A stretch of DNA of 64,000 nucleotides from Pseudobdellovibrio exovorus JSS. GTDB taxonomy: Bacteria > Bdellovibrionota > Bdellovibrionia > Bdellovibrionales > Bdellovibrionaceae. The DNA lies in contig NC_020813.1 of NCBI RefSeq assembly GCF_000348725.1, positions 2,401,563 to 2,465,562 on the forward strand, given 5' to 3'. Within the stretch, counting starts at the first letter, position 1, and each line of letters opens with the position of its first letter. The notes under the pieces are model-generated. The model saw nothing but the letters and a program-made list of their open reading frames with translations, was not told the DNA's origin and did not search any database. Below, piece after piece: positions 46,469 through 54,139 of this stretch. A program made the translations under genes and the position numbers.

Positions 46469-47029
46469 TTAAGCCGCTACGGGCGAGCGGTTCCCCGTGC
46501 GGGATTTTTTAAACTCCGTGAGTAATTGCCCGTAGTAGTCGGGGTTTAATTTTCTAAGCGGCTTAGGGGTGTGATAAACCCAAAGGGTCTCCATTTTGTC
46601 GGGCCAAAGTCTTGACGAGTTTTCTAAAAGGTAGGAACGAGTAAAGGCCATTTCTAAATAGAGCCGTAGAGCCATAGCCTTAAATTCTTTAGGGCTTAAG
46701 TCTTGTGTCTCTACCGAGTAGAAAAATCCGTTAAACTCACGGGGAAAAAGTTTTTCTCTCACCGCTAAAAGGCGGTCAATGTCTGGCCCCGTTACGGTGT
46801 CGGGGAATATCTCACTTAACTCTAAACCGAGCCGTGGGGTGTAACCCGTTCTAATGGCCTCAATGAGTTCGGGGCTGTCTGTTTTAGGGGTGTAAATGAT
46901 TTTAGGCCCCCGTATGCGGCCAATAACGGCCCCTAATACCGCCCATAGAAACCAAGCGAGGACTAACCCCATTAAGATAGGGCCAAGGAAAATGGGGGAA
47001 ATAAAGATTAGCATTAGTGGATTGTTCAT
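46469..47029 (-). CDS. Membrane-anchored protein of element A, unknown function
   Basis: A 186-residue protein with a hydrophobic N-terminus (about residues 5-37, one or two helices) followed by a soluble domain rich in Leu, Glu and Arg. Its ATG touches operator copy 1, so the element's regulator probably controls it. No family recognised. Confidence 0.65.
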   Translation of the reverse strand: MNNPLMLIFISPIFLGPILMGLVLAWFLWAVLGAVIGRIRGPKIIYTPKTDSPELIEAIRTGYTPRLGLELSEIFPDTVTGPDIDRLLAVREKLFPREFNGFFYSVETQDLSPKEFKAMALRLYLEMAFTRSYLLENSSRLWPDKMETLWVYHTPKPLRKLNPDYYGQLLTEFKKSRTGNRSPVAA

Positions 47030-47030
47030 A

Positions 47031-47046
47031 TAGTAAAATAATACTA
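47031..47046. promoter_or_regulatory. Operator-like palindrome, copy 1
   Basis: TAGTA-AAATAA-TACTA, extended to 7-bp perfect arms (TATAGTA/TACTATA). Read on the minus strand its 16 bases are identical to copy 4. Lies directly before the minus-strand membrane protein gene. Confidence 0.65.
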
Positions 47047-47085
47047 TAAAATAATGCTGTAAGTCAATTTATTTTTATAGTAGTG

Positions 47086-47101
47086 TAGTATTGTTTTACT
47101 A
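47086..47101. promoter_or_regulatory. Operator-like palindrome, copy 2
   Basis: TAGTA-TTGTTT-TACTA, 15 bases before the HTH gene start. Suggests autoregulation. Confidence 0.65.
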
Positions 47102-47116
47102 TGAGAGGATAAGCCT

Positions 47117-47365
47117 ATGGCCCAAAATGAAACGATAGATATTAAGGCCCTGTATAAAAAGAAACGGCGAAAACTCCCACGGTTGAGAGTTGGCGAGGCG
47201 ATTGAGGAAAGTGGCTTAACCTATATGGAAATAGCCGAGCGGCTTGGATTAAATCACTACCAAAACATTACTAAGTTAAAGGGTGCTGAAAATATCTCAT
47301 TTAAAAAACTCTGTGCCTTGGCCCTTGCCCTTGAATGTAAGGTTAAAGACCTCTACGAGGAATAG
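47117..47365 (+). CDS. XRE-type helix-turn-helix regulator of element A
   Basis: An 82-residue DNA-binding protein with a basic N-terminus (KKKRRKLPRLR) and a Cro/C1-type fold: LTYMEIAERLGLNHYQNITKLKGAENISFKKLCALALALECKVKDLYEE. Operator copies 1 and 2 lie in the divergent region before it, which makes it the likely binding protein for all four. GAGAGGA precedes the start. Confidence 0.8.
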   Translation: MAQNETIDIKALYKKKRRKLPRLRVGEAIEESGLTYMEIAERLGLNHYQNITKLKGAENISFKKLCALALALECKVKDLYEE

Positions 47366-47580
47366 CGGCGAAAGTCGTCCATTAGGCTTTTAGCGAGTTT
47401 ATAGAGCATAATTATTTCCCCTAATTTTAATTCATATTCTCCCTTAAAAATCTTGTAACGGTTCTTACTGACTTTTATGAGAGCGATTGAATTAGGATAA
47501 GATAAAGACCTAACCCGATAGACTATAAAATAGTCTTCTTTAAATTGTTCTTCTGGCCATATTAGATTGAGTGGCTCCAT
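47353..47580 (-). CDS. Hypothetical protein of element A
   Basis: A 75-residue protein with Tyr/Lys-rich strands (YFIVYRVRSLSYPNSIALIKV). Its 3' end overlaps the HTH gene by 13 bases in convergent orientation. No family recognised. Confidence 0.5.
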   Translation of the reverse strand: MEPLNLIWPEEQFKEDYFIVYRVRSLSYPNSIALIKVSKNRYKIFKGEYELKLGEIIMLYKLAKSLMDDFRRYSS

Positions 47581-47732
47581 TTGTTTTTCTCCTCATAAAA
47601 ACTAAATGGAACCACTCCGTTAAACTTTGACGAGTGCCGCCGCTTATTAGGAAATTAGATAAAATTTCCTAATAATAATTATTTTAAAGAGAAAATAATC
47701 AATTTTTGATTATCCCCATTTTTTGACGGTGA

Positions 47733-48077
47733 TTATGTTTTATCAGTATCAAGGGGCTTAAAGTTAAACCCTAACCGTGCTTGTATCACTTCCCAATTAT
47801 ACTCCGTGGGTTCTGTGAGCCTTAACCATTGCTTAGAGCCTTTATCCAAGGGGTCAAGTTGTATAAGTCTTAGTTCATTGAGTTGCTTTAATCCCGCTTG
47901 AACTGAGTTGTAAGATAGGCCCGTAGAAAATCCTAAATCCCTACGAGAAAACTGTAAGACTTTTTTAGCCTGTAAGTGGGGATTAGTCTCAACCCTGTAA
48001 CGGAAAAGTAAAAGTAACCTAAGCCCTGAATTAGAAACTACCTGAGAATTTAAAAACCACCCGTAAAATTTAAACAT
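47733..48077 (-). CDS. Winged-helix-like protein of element A
   Basis: A 114-residue protein with a probable winged helix-turn-helix: FSRRDLGFSTGLSYNSVQAGLKQLNELRLIQLDPLDKGSKQWLRLTEP. No dimerisation or ligand domain. Probably a small regulator or a copy-control protein. Divergent from the initiator-like gene, with 164 bases between them. Confidence 0.65.
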   Translation of the reverse strand: MFKFYGWFLNSQVVSNSGLRLLLLFRYRVETNPHLQAKKVLQFSRRDLGFSTGLSYNSVQAGLKQLNELRLIQLDPLDKGSKQWLRLTEPTEYNWEVIQARLGFNFKPLDTDKT

Positions 48078-48241
48078 AACTGAGGCCCCCTTTTGTCATC
48101 AGTTCTATAAATAGAAAATAGCCCCCTTTCTTTTTTCTTCTTTCTCTTTCCTTTTGTTCCCCTACCTATTGGAAACACCCACGGGCTTAGGTGTTCTCAA
48201 TGGTTTTAAGGTTTCCCATTTAGATAGAAAAGGGGGAACCA

Positions 48242-49030
48242 ATGAAACCTAAACAAGTGCCATATATTTTTATTCCGTATCCCGCTTTTCTGGCCGAGTG
48301 TGACGAACTCACTCCACAAGAAAAGGCGGTTTTATTATTTTTAATGTCCTCAACTTATAGAAACTGGAACCCGTCTTATAGAGAATTGGCCGCTAAACTC
48401 TCATTAGGAAACTCAACGATTAAGCGGGCGATTACTAAACTCCAATTATTAGGATTTATAACGGCCTCTGTGTCTATCCACGGGGAAACCTATAAGAATA
48501 AAGTAAATCAATACCGAGTTAATTTAAAAAATCCAGCCGAGTGGTGTCCTACTCTGGACTTAAAGACGAGTATAGAGCGGTGTTATGAGTTAAACGGTTC
48601 CCCCGTGCCTGTGTTTTCCTATGTGTATTTGGATAATAAAACATTGGCCGAGGATTTTGAGCGGGCCTTATCAACGGGGGAAATTAGGCGAACCCGTGCG
48701 GTTCCTGTGAGTATGGTGGATAAAATCTTATCCTCAACTTTACCAATAGAGTTAAGGCTTGAATTTGAGGAAAAGAAATTTAGGGCGGTCAATATCTGGC
48801 GGGCCTGTCGTGATTTTATTGAATGGCTTGAAATAAAAAAAGACTACATAAGCGGCGAGCAAGTAGAGCGGTTAAAAGATATTTTTATAAGTGAAAATCT
48901 GGACGGTGAGCGGCGAACGGTTCTACGGGAAACCCTACTTAATAAAACCGCCGCCGAGTTTTTAGCCGTGGTGGAAACTGAAAGGGAAAAATCACAAGCC
49001 GAACGGGATAAAAAATTATCCCCGTCCTAA
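48242..49030 (+). CDS. Winged-helix protein, replication-initiator-like
   Basis: A 262-residue protein. The N-terminal 90 residues are a helix-turn-helix as in plasmid Rep/DnaD-like initiators: LTPQEKAVLLFLMSSTYRNWNPSYRELAAKLSLGNSTIKRAITKLQLLGFI. The rest is helical and charged. GGGGGAA precedes ATG 48242. A role in element replication or regulation is inferred from fold and context only. Confidence 0.65.
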   Translation: MKPKQVPYIFIPYPAFLAECDELTPQEKAVLLFLMSSTYRNWNPSYRELAAKLSLGNSTIKRAITKLQLLGFITASVSIHGETYKNKVNQYRVNLKNPAEWCPTLDLKTSIERCYELNGSPVPVFSYVYLDNKTLAEDFERALSTGEIRRTRAVPVSMVDKILSSTLPIELRLEFEEKKFRAVNIWRACRDFIEWLEIKKDYISGEQVERLKDIFISENLDGERRTVLRETLLNKTAAEFLAVVETEREKSQAERDKKLSPS

Positions 49031-49045
49031 TTCTATTTAAGGAAT

Positions 49046-49213
49046 ATGGGAAAGGTGGGCCGTCCTAAAAAGAAAATTACTTATTTTATTGAGGTGATTT
49101 TTTATTTTTTCTTTGTTTCCTTCTTTGTCCTCTTCCTACTCCCTACCCCGCTCACCTTTACGGTGGCGGGGGCTTTTTGGCTAATAGGTGAGGTGGCGAG
49201 TGCTTTTAAATAA
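49046..49213 (+). CDS. Small membrane protein (55 aa)
   Basis: ATG 49046, with AAGGA just ahead, opens a 55-residue frame: a basic start (MGKVGRPKKKITYF), then two hydrophobic stretches (about 15-37 and 40-52). It starts 15 bases after the initiator-like gene and ends one base before the next GTG. Its position and topology suggest a real small gene. Confidence 0.5.
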   Translation: MGKVGRPKKKITYFIEVIFYFFFVSFFVLFLLPTPLTFTVAGAFWLIGEVASAFK

Positions 49214-49214
49214 T

Positions 49215-49481
49215 GTGCGGCCTGATAAGAATGACCCCTTATATTTTTTCTACCGCTTTGCGGTGCGGTCGTGGCTGTTATTTTTGTCCGTGATTTTTTC
49301 CGTTCCCGTTTTTCCCTTATTTGGAAAGTCTTTAACGGGGAACCAATTTTTAGCAATGTGCGGGGCATTTATCCTAATTGTCGTCGTGGATTTTTTGAGT
49401 GTGTGGATAAAGGCTTATCCCATATACAAGGAACAAGAGAGGATAGATTGGGAAACTTTTGGCCGTAGAAATACCCGCTAA
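49215..49481 (+). CDS. Small membrane protein (88 aa)
   Basis: From GTG 49215 the frame encodes 88 residues with two transmembrane segments (about 21-38 and 48-66) and a charged C-terminus (ERIDWETFGRRNTR). An earlier GTG at 49188 would overlap the previous small gene. No family recognised. Confidence 0.5.
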   Translation: MRPDKNDPLYFFYRFAVRSWLLFLSVIFSVPVFPLFGKSLTGNQFLAMCGAFILIVVVDFLSVWIKAYPIYKEQERIDWETFGRRNTR

Positions 49482-49508
49482 TTATTTGATTGTAGTCCGT
49501 TCCTATTG

Positions 49509-49524
49509 TAGTATAATTTTACTA
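49509..49524. promoter_or_regulatory. Operator-like palindrome, copy 3
   Basis: TAGTA-TAATTT-TACTA, overlapping the ATG of the truncated frame and upstream of the CPBP protease gene. Confidence 0.65.
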
Positions 49525-49589
49525 TGAATAAAATACTTATCATACAAGGTCACCCCAACACTGAAAGTTATAACCATGGTCGTCATTAG
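49524..49589 (+). pseudogene. Remnant of an NAD(P)H-quinone-oxidoreductase-like gene start
   Basis: ATG 49524 opens MNKILIIQGHPNTESYNHGRH and stops. The first 17 residues match the opening of flavodoxin-fold NAD(P)H dehydrogenases (KILIIQGHP). The rest is gone, replaced by the CPBP gene, whose start lies inside the remnant. It looks like a deletion or recombination junction that left the promoter and operator. It might instead act as a leader ORF. Confidence 0.55.
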
Positions 49590-50331
49590 TATTTTAATTT
49601 TAGGTATTTGGTCGGTAGAGTTTTTGGTGTTTCGCTTTGTAGTGAGTAAATCTTTATTTGCCGCTCAGTTAGCCCGTCTTTTGGCCGGTTTTATTATATT
49701 TAATTTTTGTTATTACTTTGGTTTTATACATAGTGATTTCTTGAATTTTGGGGATCTTTCGGCCATGGCTTCCCCTGTTTATTGGCTTGGAATTGGCGAA
49801 ACGGAAACTTGGAAAACTGTATCCGTTGGCTTTTTATTTTCCATAAGCCTTGTAACTTTTCTTTCCTTATACATTCCAAATAAGAAACTATTGAAAAGAC
49901 CAAAATGGTCTTTTCAATGGTTTTTTATCATTCTGTTTCTTGCTCTAATTAATGCTGCTATTGAGGAAATTCTTTATAGGCTTATTCCGCTAAGTGTCGG
50001 GAACTTGTCCCCCGCAACTCTCGCCCTGTGTTCTGGGATTGCCTTTGGATTGCCGCATTATTTTGGCCACCCAAGTAAGTGGCTTGGCATTATTCTGGCT
50101 GGTTTTCTTGGTTGGTTTTTGGCTAAGAGTGTCCTTGAAACTCAGGGTATTTTCTTAGCCTTTTTGTTCCATTGGGTTCAGGATATTTTAATTATTGGTA
50201 TTTTATCAATGTCTAAAAAAACCTCCATTTACCGAGATATTACCGAGGATAAAAAAGTTTTCATTAAAGGTATATTGCCCACAACCATAACCCTGATTGT
50301 CCTTTCGGCTTTTACTTATTTCGCAATATAG
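49576..50331 (+). CDS. CPBP family intramembrane metalloprotease
   Basis: A 251-residue membrane protein with about eight helices. AAIEEILYRLIPL holds the EExxxR motif, AFGLPHYFGHP the FxxxH-type His, and FHWVQD the last motif of the Abi/CAAX-protease (CPBP) family. Such proteins cleave peptides in the membrane and often serve in bacteriocin or phage immunity or in signal processing. Operator copies flank it on both sides. Confidence 0.82.
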   Translation: MVVISILILGIWSVEFLVFRFVVSKSLFAAQLARLLAGFIIFNFCYYFGFIHSDFLNFGDLSAMASPVYWLGIGETETWKTVSVGFLFSISLVTFLSLYIPNKKLLKRPKWSFQWFFIILFLALINAAIEEILYRLIPLSVGNLSPATLALCSGIAFGLPHYFGHPSKWLGIILAGFLGWFLAKSVLETQGIFLAFLFHWVQDILIIGILSMSKKTSIYRDITEDKKVFIKGILPTTITLIVLSAFTYFAI

Positions 50332-50344
50332 TATTATTTTACTA
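50329..50344. promoter_or_regulatory. Operator-like palindrome, copy 4
   Basis: TAGTA-TTATTT-TACTA, beginning in the stop codon of the CPBP gene. Identical over 16 bases to copy 1 read on the other strand. Confidence 0.6.
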
Positions 50345-50465
50345 TTGAGGGCTAAAAATTTTTGGAATGGGTTTAAAATTTCACCCACCCGTCACCCAAC
50401 TATTTTTGTAATGGCTTAAATATATGATATAATTAAGGAAAATCATTTTTAATGATTATTAAAAT

Positions 50466-50483
50466 CCTCTCCGCCAAATTCGT
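50466..50483 (+). repeat. Attachment site copy 2 (A/B junction)
   Basis: CCTCTCCGCCAAATTCGT, identical to copy 3 over 18 bases and to the tRNA-Ser end over the 10 bases CTCTCCGCCA. Confidence 0.8.
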
Positions 50484-50581
50484 ACCTTGAAAAATCACAA
50501 AAACTTTAAGTTCAACATCGACACAGTAAAGTAAAGAAATCATAGGGATTTCTTAGACTTAATTAACAAAGAGAGCGTCTA

Positions 50582-50656
50582 GTTCGCTTTCGCTATATCA
50601 GTCAAAATAAGCCGAAATAAGGGGTGTTGTAGTCATTTTGTAATCGGCGTTGTAAT
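50582..50656 (+). repeat. Arm-type repeats at the left end of element B
   Basis: GTTCGCTTTCG at 50582, then heptamers TTGTAGT at 50627, TTGTAAT at 50638 and TTGTAAT at 50650. The 11 and 12 base steps are the same as in the three heptamers right of att copy 3. Confidence 0.6.
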
Positions 50657-50939
50657 CGCCGAAAATCCGATTACAGAGGACTCTTACAAAGCTTATTCAG
50701 ACGCTTTAAAAGCTGCGCTCTTCAACGTTTAACCTTCATCTGCCCAAAGACATTTATTAACAGAATCGAATGCGCGTATGGCTTTATTGTGGGGACTACT
50801 CCCCGTCAGTAATCCAAACCGAAATACGACTTCTCGGAATTTCAGGACTTTTCTGAACGAGAACTCGTATTTCCGCTCGATATATCGGAACTGGTCTCAA
50901 CACTGACCGAGGCTCAGTTCAGAATTTTGATGGGTGAAA

Positions 50940-51242
50940 ATGTCTAACAACTTAAAGATCAATACTGTCTTAAAACGCCTTATGCACGAACACGGCGAAA
51001 CTCTGATTTCTTTATCAAAAGCGACTGGAGTGCCGAAATCGACTATCTCCGAATGGTTAAGCAATAGAACTCCCAACCCCGTTCAAGCCGTAAAAGTGGC
51101 TAATGAGCTTGGTGTTAGTCTACATTTCTTATTATTCGGCGAAGACGATGCACAAGAGGCGTTTCAAAAGATTATGAAAGAAGACTTCTTTAAGGGGACG
51201 TTTGAAATTTCCATCAAAAAAGTAAAGGTCAGCACCAAATAA
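50940..51242 (+). CDS. XRE family helix-turn-helix regulator
   Basis: A 100-residue Cro/C1-type protein: ISLSKATGVPKSTISEWLSNRTPNPVQAVKVANELGVSLHFLLFGE is the HTH. The C-terminal 35 residues are unrelated to it. ATG 50940 is preferred to a GTG two codons earlier. Ten bases before a lipoprotein gene. Candidate master repressor of element B. Confidence 0.8.
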   Translation: MSNNLKINTVLKRLMHEHGETLISLSKATGVPKSTISEWLSNRTPNPVQAVKVANELGVSLHFLLFGEDDAQEAFQKIMKEDFFKGTFEISIKKVKVSTK

Positions 51243-51251
51243 GGAGAGAAC

Positions 51252-51659
51252 ATGAAAAAACTATTTTATTGCGTAATCACTATTTTAACCATTTCAAGTT
51301 GTGCGAATATCGACAAAGCCATGACTGGGTCGAACACAATGCCTACGCAGACAGAAAGAACCACCATTGTTTCACAATTTCCAGAACTGAGTGCAGAACA
51401 AAAACAACAGTTTATAAATGGGGAAGCTTGGGTCGGAATGAGCCAAGAGCAGTTAAAGGCTATGTGGAACAATGAACCTATCAAATCACAAAAGAAGTTA
51501 ACGGCTGCGGGCAATTCTGAAATACAGCTTTATCAACTACGAGTTGGAGATTGGAAAACTGGGATTAAATCGAAGTTTTATAAAATGACTTTTACTAATG
51601 GGAAAATTTCTGAATTACAAGAAGTGGATGGGGATTTGGAAAGCATGGATAATCGTTAA
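51252..51659 (+). CDS. Small lipoprotein of element B
   Basis: A 135-residue lipoprotein with lipobox ISSC at about residue 17. The domain WVGMSQEQLKAMWNNEP resembles SmpA/OmlA-like small outer-membrane lipoproteins. AGGAGAG precedes ATG 51252. Possibly alters the host surface, as lysogenic-conversion lipoproteins do (inference). Confidence 0.65.
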   Translation: MKKLFYCVITILTISSCANIDKAMTGSNTMPTQTERTTIVSQFPELSAEQKQQFINGEAWVGMSQEQLKAMWNNEPIKSQKKLTAAGNSEIQLYQLRVGDWKTGIKSKFYKMTFTNGKISELQEVDGDLESMDNR

Positions 51660-51729
51660 TTAAGATAATTTCGCTTAAATGAAATCCCATTACTCCAACC
51701 TCTAAACATAAGGCATTGAAGGCTAATAA

Positions 51730-51960
51730 TTACTTGGCAGATGCCTTAGGTTTAGTCGATTTTCTCTTTGAATCTAATATCTGAATTCTTGAAATAAAAC
51801 CCTCTGCAGCTCCAAGCTCTAGTTGTTTCCTTATCATGTCATAAGTATCAATCTCCTTCTGAGTAGGATTTCTAGCCATAAACTCAGATCGAGAAATTAA
51901 TTTATCTAGCATCTTTTTCGCTCGCGCTTGTCCCGTTCGAGTGATTTTAACGTTTTTCAT
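51730..51960 (-). CDS. Small basic protein
   Basis: A 76-residue protein (MKNVKITRTGQARAKKMLDKL), very basic, with a Lys/Ser tail. ATG 51960 has AGAGGTGG directly ahead, better than the longer frame. No family recognised; DNA or RNA binding is possible. Confidence 0.5.
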   Translation of the reverse strand: MKNVKITRTGQARAKKMLDKLISRSEFMARNPTQKEIDTYDMIRKQLELGAAEGFISRIQILDSKRKSTKPKASAK

Positions 51961-52115
51961 GCCACCTCTTTTTTTGGTCTTACTTTGTAAGCCGACCATT
52001 TAAAATGGCCTCATTGAAATTTAATGACACCACCGTTATCCATCAGCTCACCCATTATAATTTTCTCTTTAAGCTTTCATATTTAGACAAGTAGCTATCC
52101 TAAAAAAATATATTC

Positions 52116-52547
52116 TTAGGTCAATAAATTATAGTTTGCCAAATATTCTTGAAGAGTTTGAAACCAAGGAACTACTTCTGTTCCACTTTCTTTGTGACGC
52201 TCCCATGAGGCATCAAAAACATCTCCACTCCTATTTCCTATTACACCTATTAGCGGCTTACCTTTATTCTTAAGCTCTTTATTAAGAGCAACAATTACAG
52301 GAAAGATCACTTTCAAGCTAAGTGTATCCCATCTGATAAGACTCGTTACATCCAAAACAACCACTTCCCCAGCCTTAGATTCTTCTTTTATTTTGTCAAA
52401 ATCAGTTTGAAATAATTCAAAATCTTTTGTTTCAGTAACGTAACCAACTTTACCTGTAAATTTATATATATAGCCAATTCTAATTCCACGAGAGTTGATT
52501 AAATTTGCTCGCTCAAAAGGCTTTTGTGTTTTTATTGTATTATCCAT
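52116..52547 (-). CDS. STAS-like protein (anti-sigma-factor antagonist type)
   Basis: A 143-residue protein. AGEVVVLDVTSLIRWDTLSLKVIFPVIVALNKELKNKGKPLIGVIGN follows the STAS pattern, with DTLS at the loop where partner-switch STAS proteins carry a phosphorylated Ser/Thr. ATG 52547 follows AAAGGTGAT. It is the third gene of a phosphatase-kinase-STAS set with 10 and 12 base gaps. By analogy with SpoIIAA/RsbV it would be bound or released according to phosphorylation. Confidence 0.65.
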   Translation of the reverse strand: MDNTIKTQKPFERANLINSRGIRIGYIYKFTGKVGYVTETKDFELFQTDFDKIKEESKAGEVVVLDVTSLIRWDTLSLKVIFPVIVALNKELKNKGKPLIGVIGNRSGDVFDASWERHKESGTEVVPWFQTLQEYLANYNLLT

Positions 52548-52559
52548 AAGTATCACCTT

Positions 52560-52967
52560 TTATATTTTAATCTGAAGTTTAATAGTAACTAATCCATCTT
52601 CTATTGTTTTGCTGCGCAAGTATTCTTGAAACTGATCGACTGATCGCCCTACGACATTCTCAAGTCCTTTTTCAATCGGATCGTAATACTGCCCCCCATC
52701 ATATTGTATTCTAAATTTAAAATTACTACCACTATCATTAAACTTTGACTGCACTGCTATTTCATTCCAAGAATCATTGTGCTGCATAATGTTTACGACT
52801 TCTTCAATTATTTTTCTACACAGTTTTTGAACTAAATTATCATCTCCAGCCCTTAAACAAACCTCTTCTAGTTGTTCATCCAACTCTCTTATTTTTTGAG
52901 GATTATGTAGCTTTCCAAATGTTGCACGCGCTACTTCTTTCCTTTTGATAACCCATTCTTTAGACAT
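52560..52967 (-). CDS. GHKL ATPase-like protein (anti-sigma kinase type)
   Basis: A 135-residue protein. CRKIIEEVVNIMQHND corresponds to the N box of HATPase_c_2 (E..N..H), and IQYDGGQYYDP to the G1 box (DxGxG-like, degenerate). The strands VTIKLQIKI close the fold. The size equals RsbW/SpoIIAB. The degenerate ATP lid leaves kinase activity uncertain. It sits between the phosphatase and STAS genes. Confidence 0.6.
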   Translation of the reverse strand: MSKEWVIKRKEVARATFGKLHNPQKIRELDEQLEEVCLRAGDDNLVQKLCRKIIEEVVNIMQHNDSWNEIAVQSKFNDSGSNFKFRIQYDGGQYYDPIEKGLENVVGRSVDQFQEYLRSKTIEDGLVTIKLQIKI

Positions 52968-52977
52968 ACTTCATTCC

Positions 52978-53871
52978 TTAAATTAGTGAAACTAGCGCGA
53001 AAGAAAAGTCATCTTCAATTCTTTTGTGCGCCAATTGCTCTTCTATGGTTTTTAAAATTTTTGAACCAATACCCTCAACATCACCTTTTTGAATTTTGCA
53101 AAAAGTTTCAATCAAAATTTCCAATGGCACTCTTGAAATTTGTTTGTACAATTCTTCAAACCCATCAGAGAAAAAAAACATTACGTCTTCCTTCTTCATG
53201 CAAATTGACTTAGAAGTAAAACTCTCTTTATTCGCAGCTTGTCCTATCGGTGGTATCGGCTTATTGCCTGATTGAACTTTAATTACACTCGTTTTTTTGC
53301 CATCATAACAAAGCGGCGTTGGCATACCAGCATTTATAAAATCCAGCCGATCTGATCCTTTAGTTAAAGAAACTATGTTTCCGCTTGGCTCACCTCTCCA
53401 CAGCTCTACTGAGCTTCTAATAGTTTTGTTAACAGCCATATAAACTGCTTCTGGAGACAAACCAATATGAGGAATAGAGTTGATAACTGTATCAAAGCTT
53501 ACCTCTAAATAATTAGCATCTTTAATTGCAAAATTATCTGAACCTACAGCATCACAGTGCAATAGCCACACCTTATCTTGGCTTGCTTTTGTGTTAACTC
53601 TTACTTTGTCTCCACTAGATTTTTCAGGATACGAAAAATAAGAAATCCTCCAATTGCTTTCACTCGCAATTGCTAATGAAAACTTATGAGACTCTATTGG
53701 CAACCTTAAGAGTCTTTGAATTTTAACAAAAAGATGAGGCGGGACTTCAAAGTTACCCTTCTCCAGCCGAGAAACATGAGCTTGAGAAATGCCCAGTCTT
53801 TTAGCTATGTCCATTTGGGACATATTACTCTCTAATCTGAATTTACGTATCGCCTTGCCTATTTGACTCAT
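52978..53871 (-). CDS. XRE helix-turn-helix fused to a PP2C/SpoIIE-like phosphatase
   Basis: A 297-residue fusion. Residues about 1-65 are a Cro/C1 HTH (MSQMDIAKRLGISQAHVSRLEKG). Residues about 85-297 follow the SpoIIE PP2C pattern: LLHCDAVGSD (first metal Asp), DFINAGMPTPLCYD, MFFFSDGFEE and IEDDFSFALVSL (last metal Asp pair). This combines DNA binding and phosphatase in one chain. First gene of the three-gene set, with a palindrome array just upstream. Confidence 0.75.
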   Translation of the reverse strand: MSQIGKAIRKFRLESNMSQMDIAKRLGISQAHVSRLEKGNFEVPPHLFVKIQRLLRLPIESHKFSLAIASESNWRISYFSYPEKSSGDKVRVNTKASQDKVWLLHCDAVGSDNFAIKDANYLEVSFDTVINSIPHIGLSPEAVYMAVNKTIRSSVELWRGEPSGNIVSLTKGSDRLDFINAGMPTPLCYDGKKTSVIKVQSGNKPIPPIGQAANKESFTSKSICMKKEDVMFFFSDGFEELYKQISRVPLEILIETFCKIQKGDVEGIGSKILKTIEEQLAHKRIEDDFSFALVSLI

Positions 53872-53884
53872 AGATACTGTCCCC

Positions 53885-54139
53885 TATACATATTATATGT
53901 ATAATACCATATATTTTTATATATTTATACGTATATTTTTGTAAGTACAAGTATTTACTTAAGTTAAATAGTTTATTTATAAATGTTATGTATATACATA
54001 TAATATATAACTTATTTATGTATACATTATCTTTAACGCTCTTCTTTACCTATGTACGTACACAAGATAAGAGAGCAATTAGAATATAATACATCAAATA
54101 TGTATCATTTCGAAAAACAATTGTAATTTATACGTATAA
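53885..54139. repeat. Array of six perfect TA-rich palindromes
   Basis: TATACATA-TTA-TATGTATA (53885-53903), TATACGTATA (53926), TATGTATATACATA (53987), ATGTATACAT (54018), TGTACGTACA (54053) and TTATACGTATAA (54128). All are self-complementary with related cores. They lie in an 800-base AT-rich stretch without genes. Either an operator array for the HTH-phosphatase or a replication origin for the P4-type helicase. Confidence 0.6.

Larger units (their letters stand above)
44577..50476. mobile_element. Integrative element A (about 5.9 kb)
   Basis: Bounded by att copies 1 and 2. The integrase gene lies at the tRNA end and reads towards it. Arm-type repeats lie inside both ends. The cargo is small regulators, a RepA-like winged-helix protein, membrane proteins and a CPBP protease. 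No conjugation or phage structural genes, so it is probably mobilised by a helper or is decaying. Confidence 0.8.
50345..50933. other. Junction of elements A and B, without genes
   Basis: Holds the right-end arm site of A (50403), att copy 2, and the left-end arm heptamers of B. The rest, to the HTH gene start, contains no convincing gene. Confidence 0.6.

Noticed and set aside
49102-49368. 88-codon minus-strand basic frame
   Set aside because: Antisense to two small membrane-protein frames that have better starts and hydrophobic patterns.
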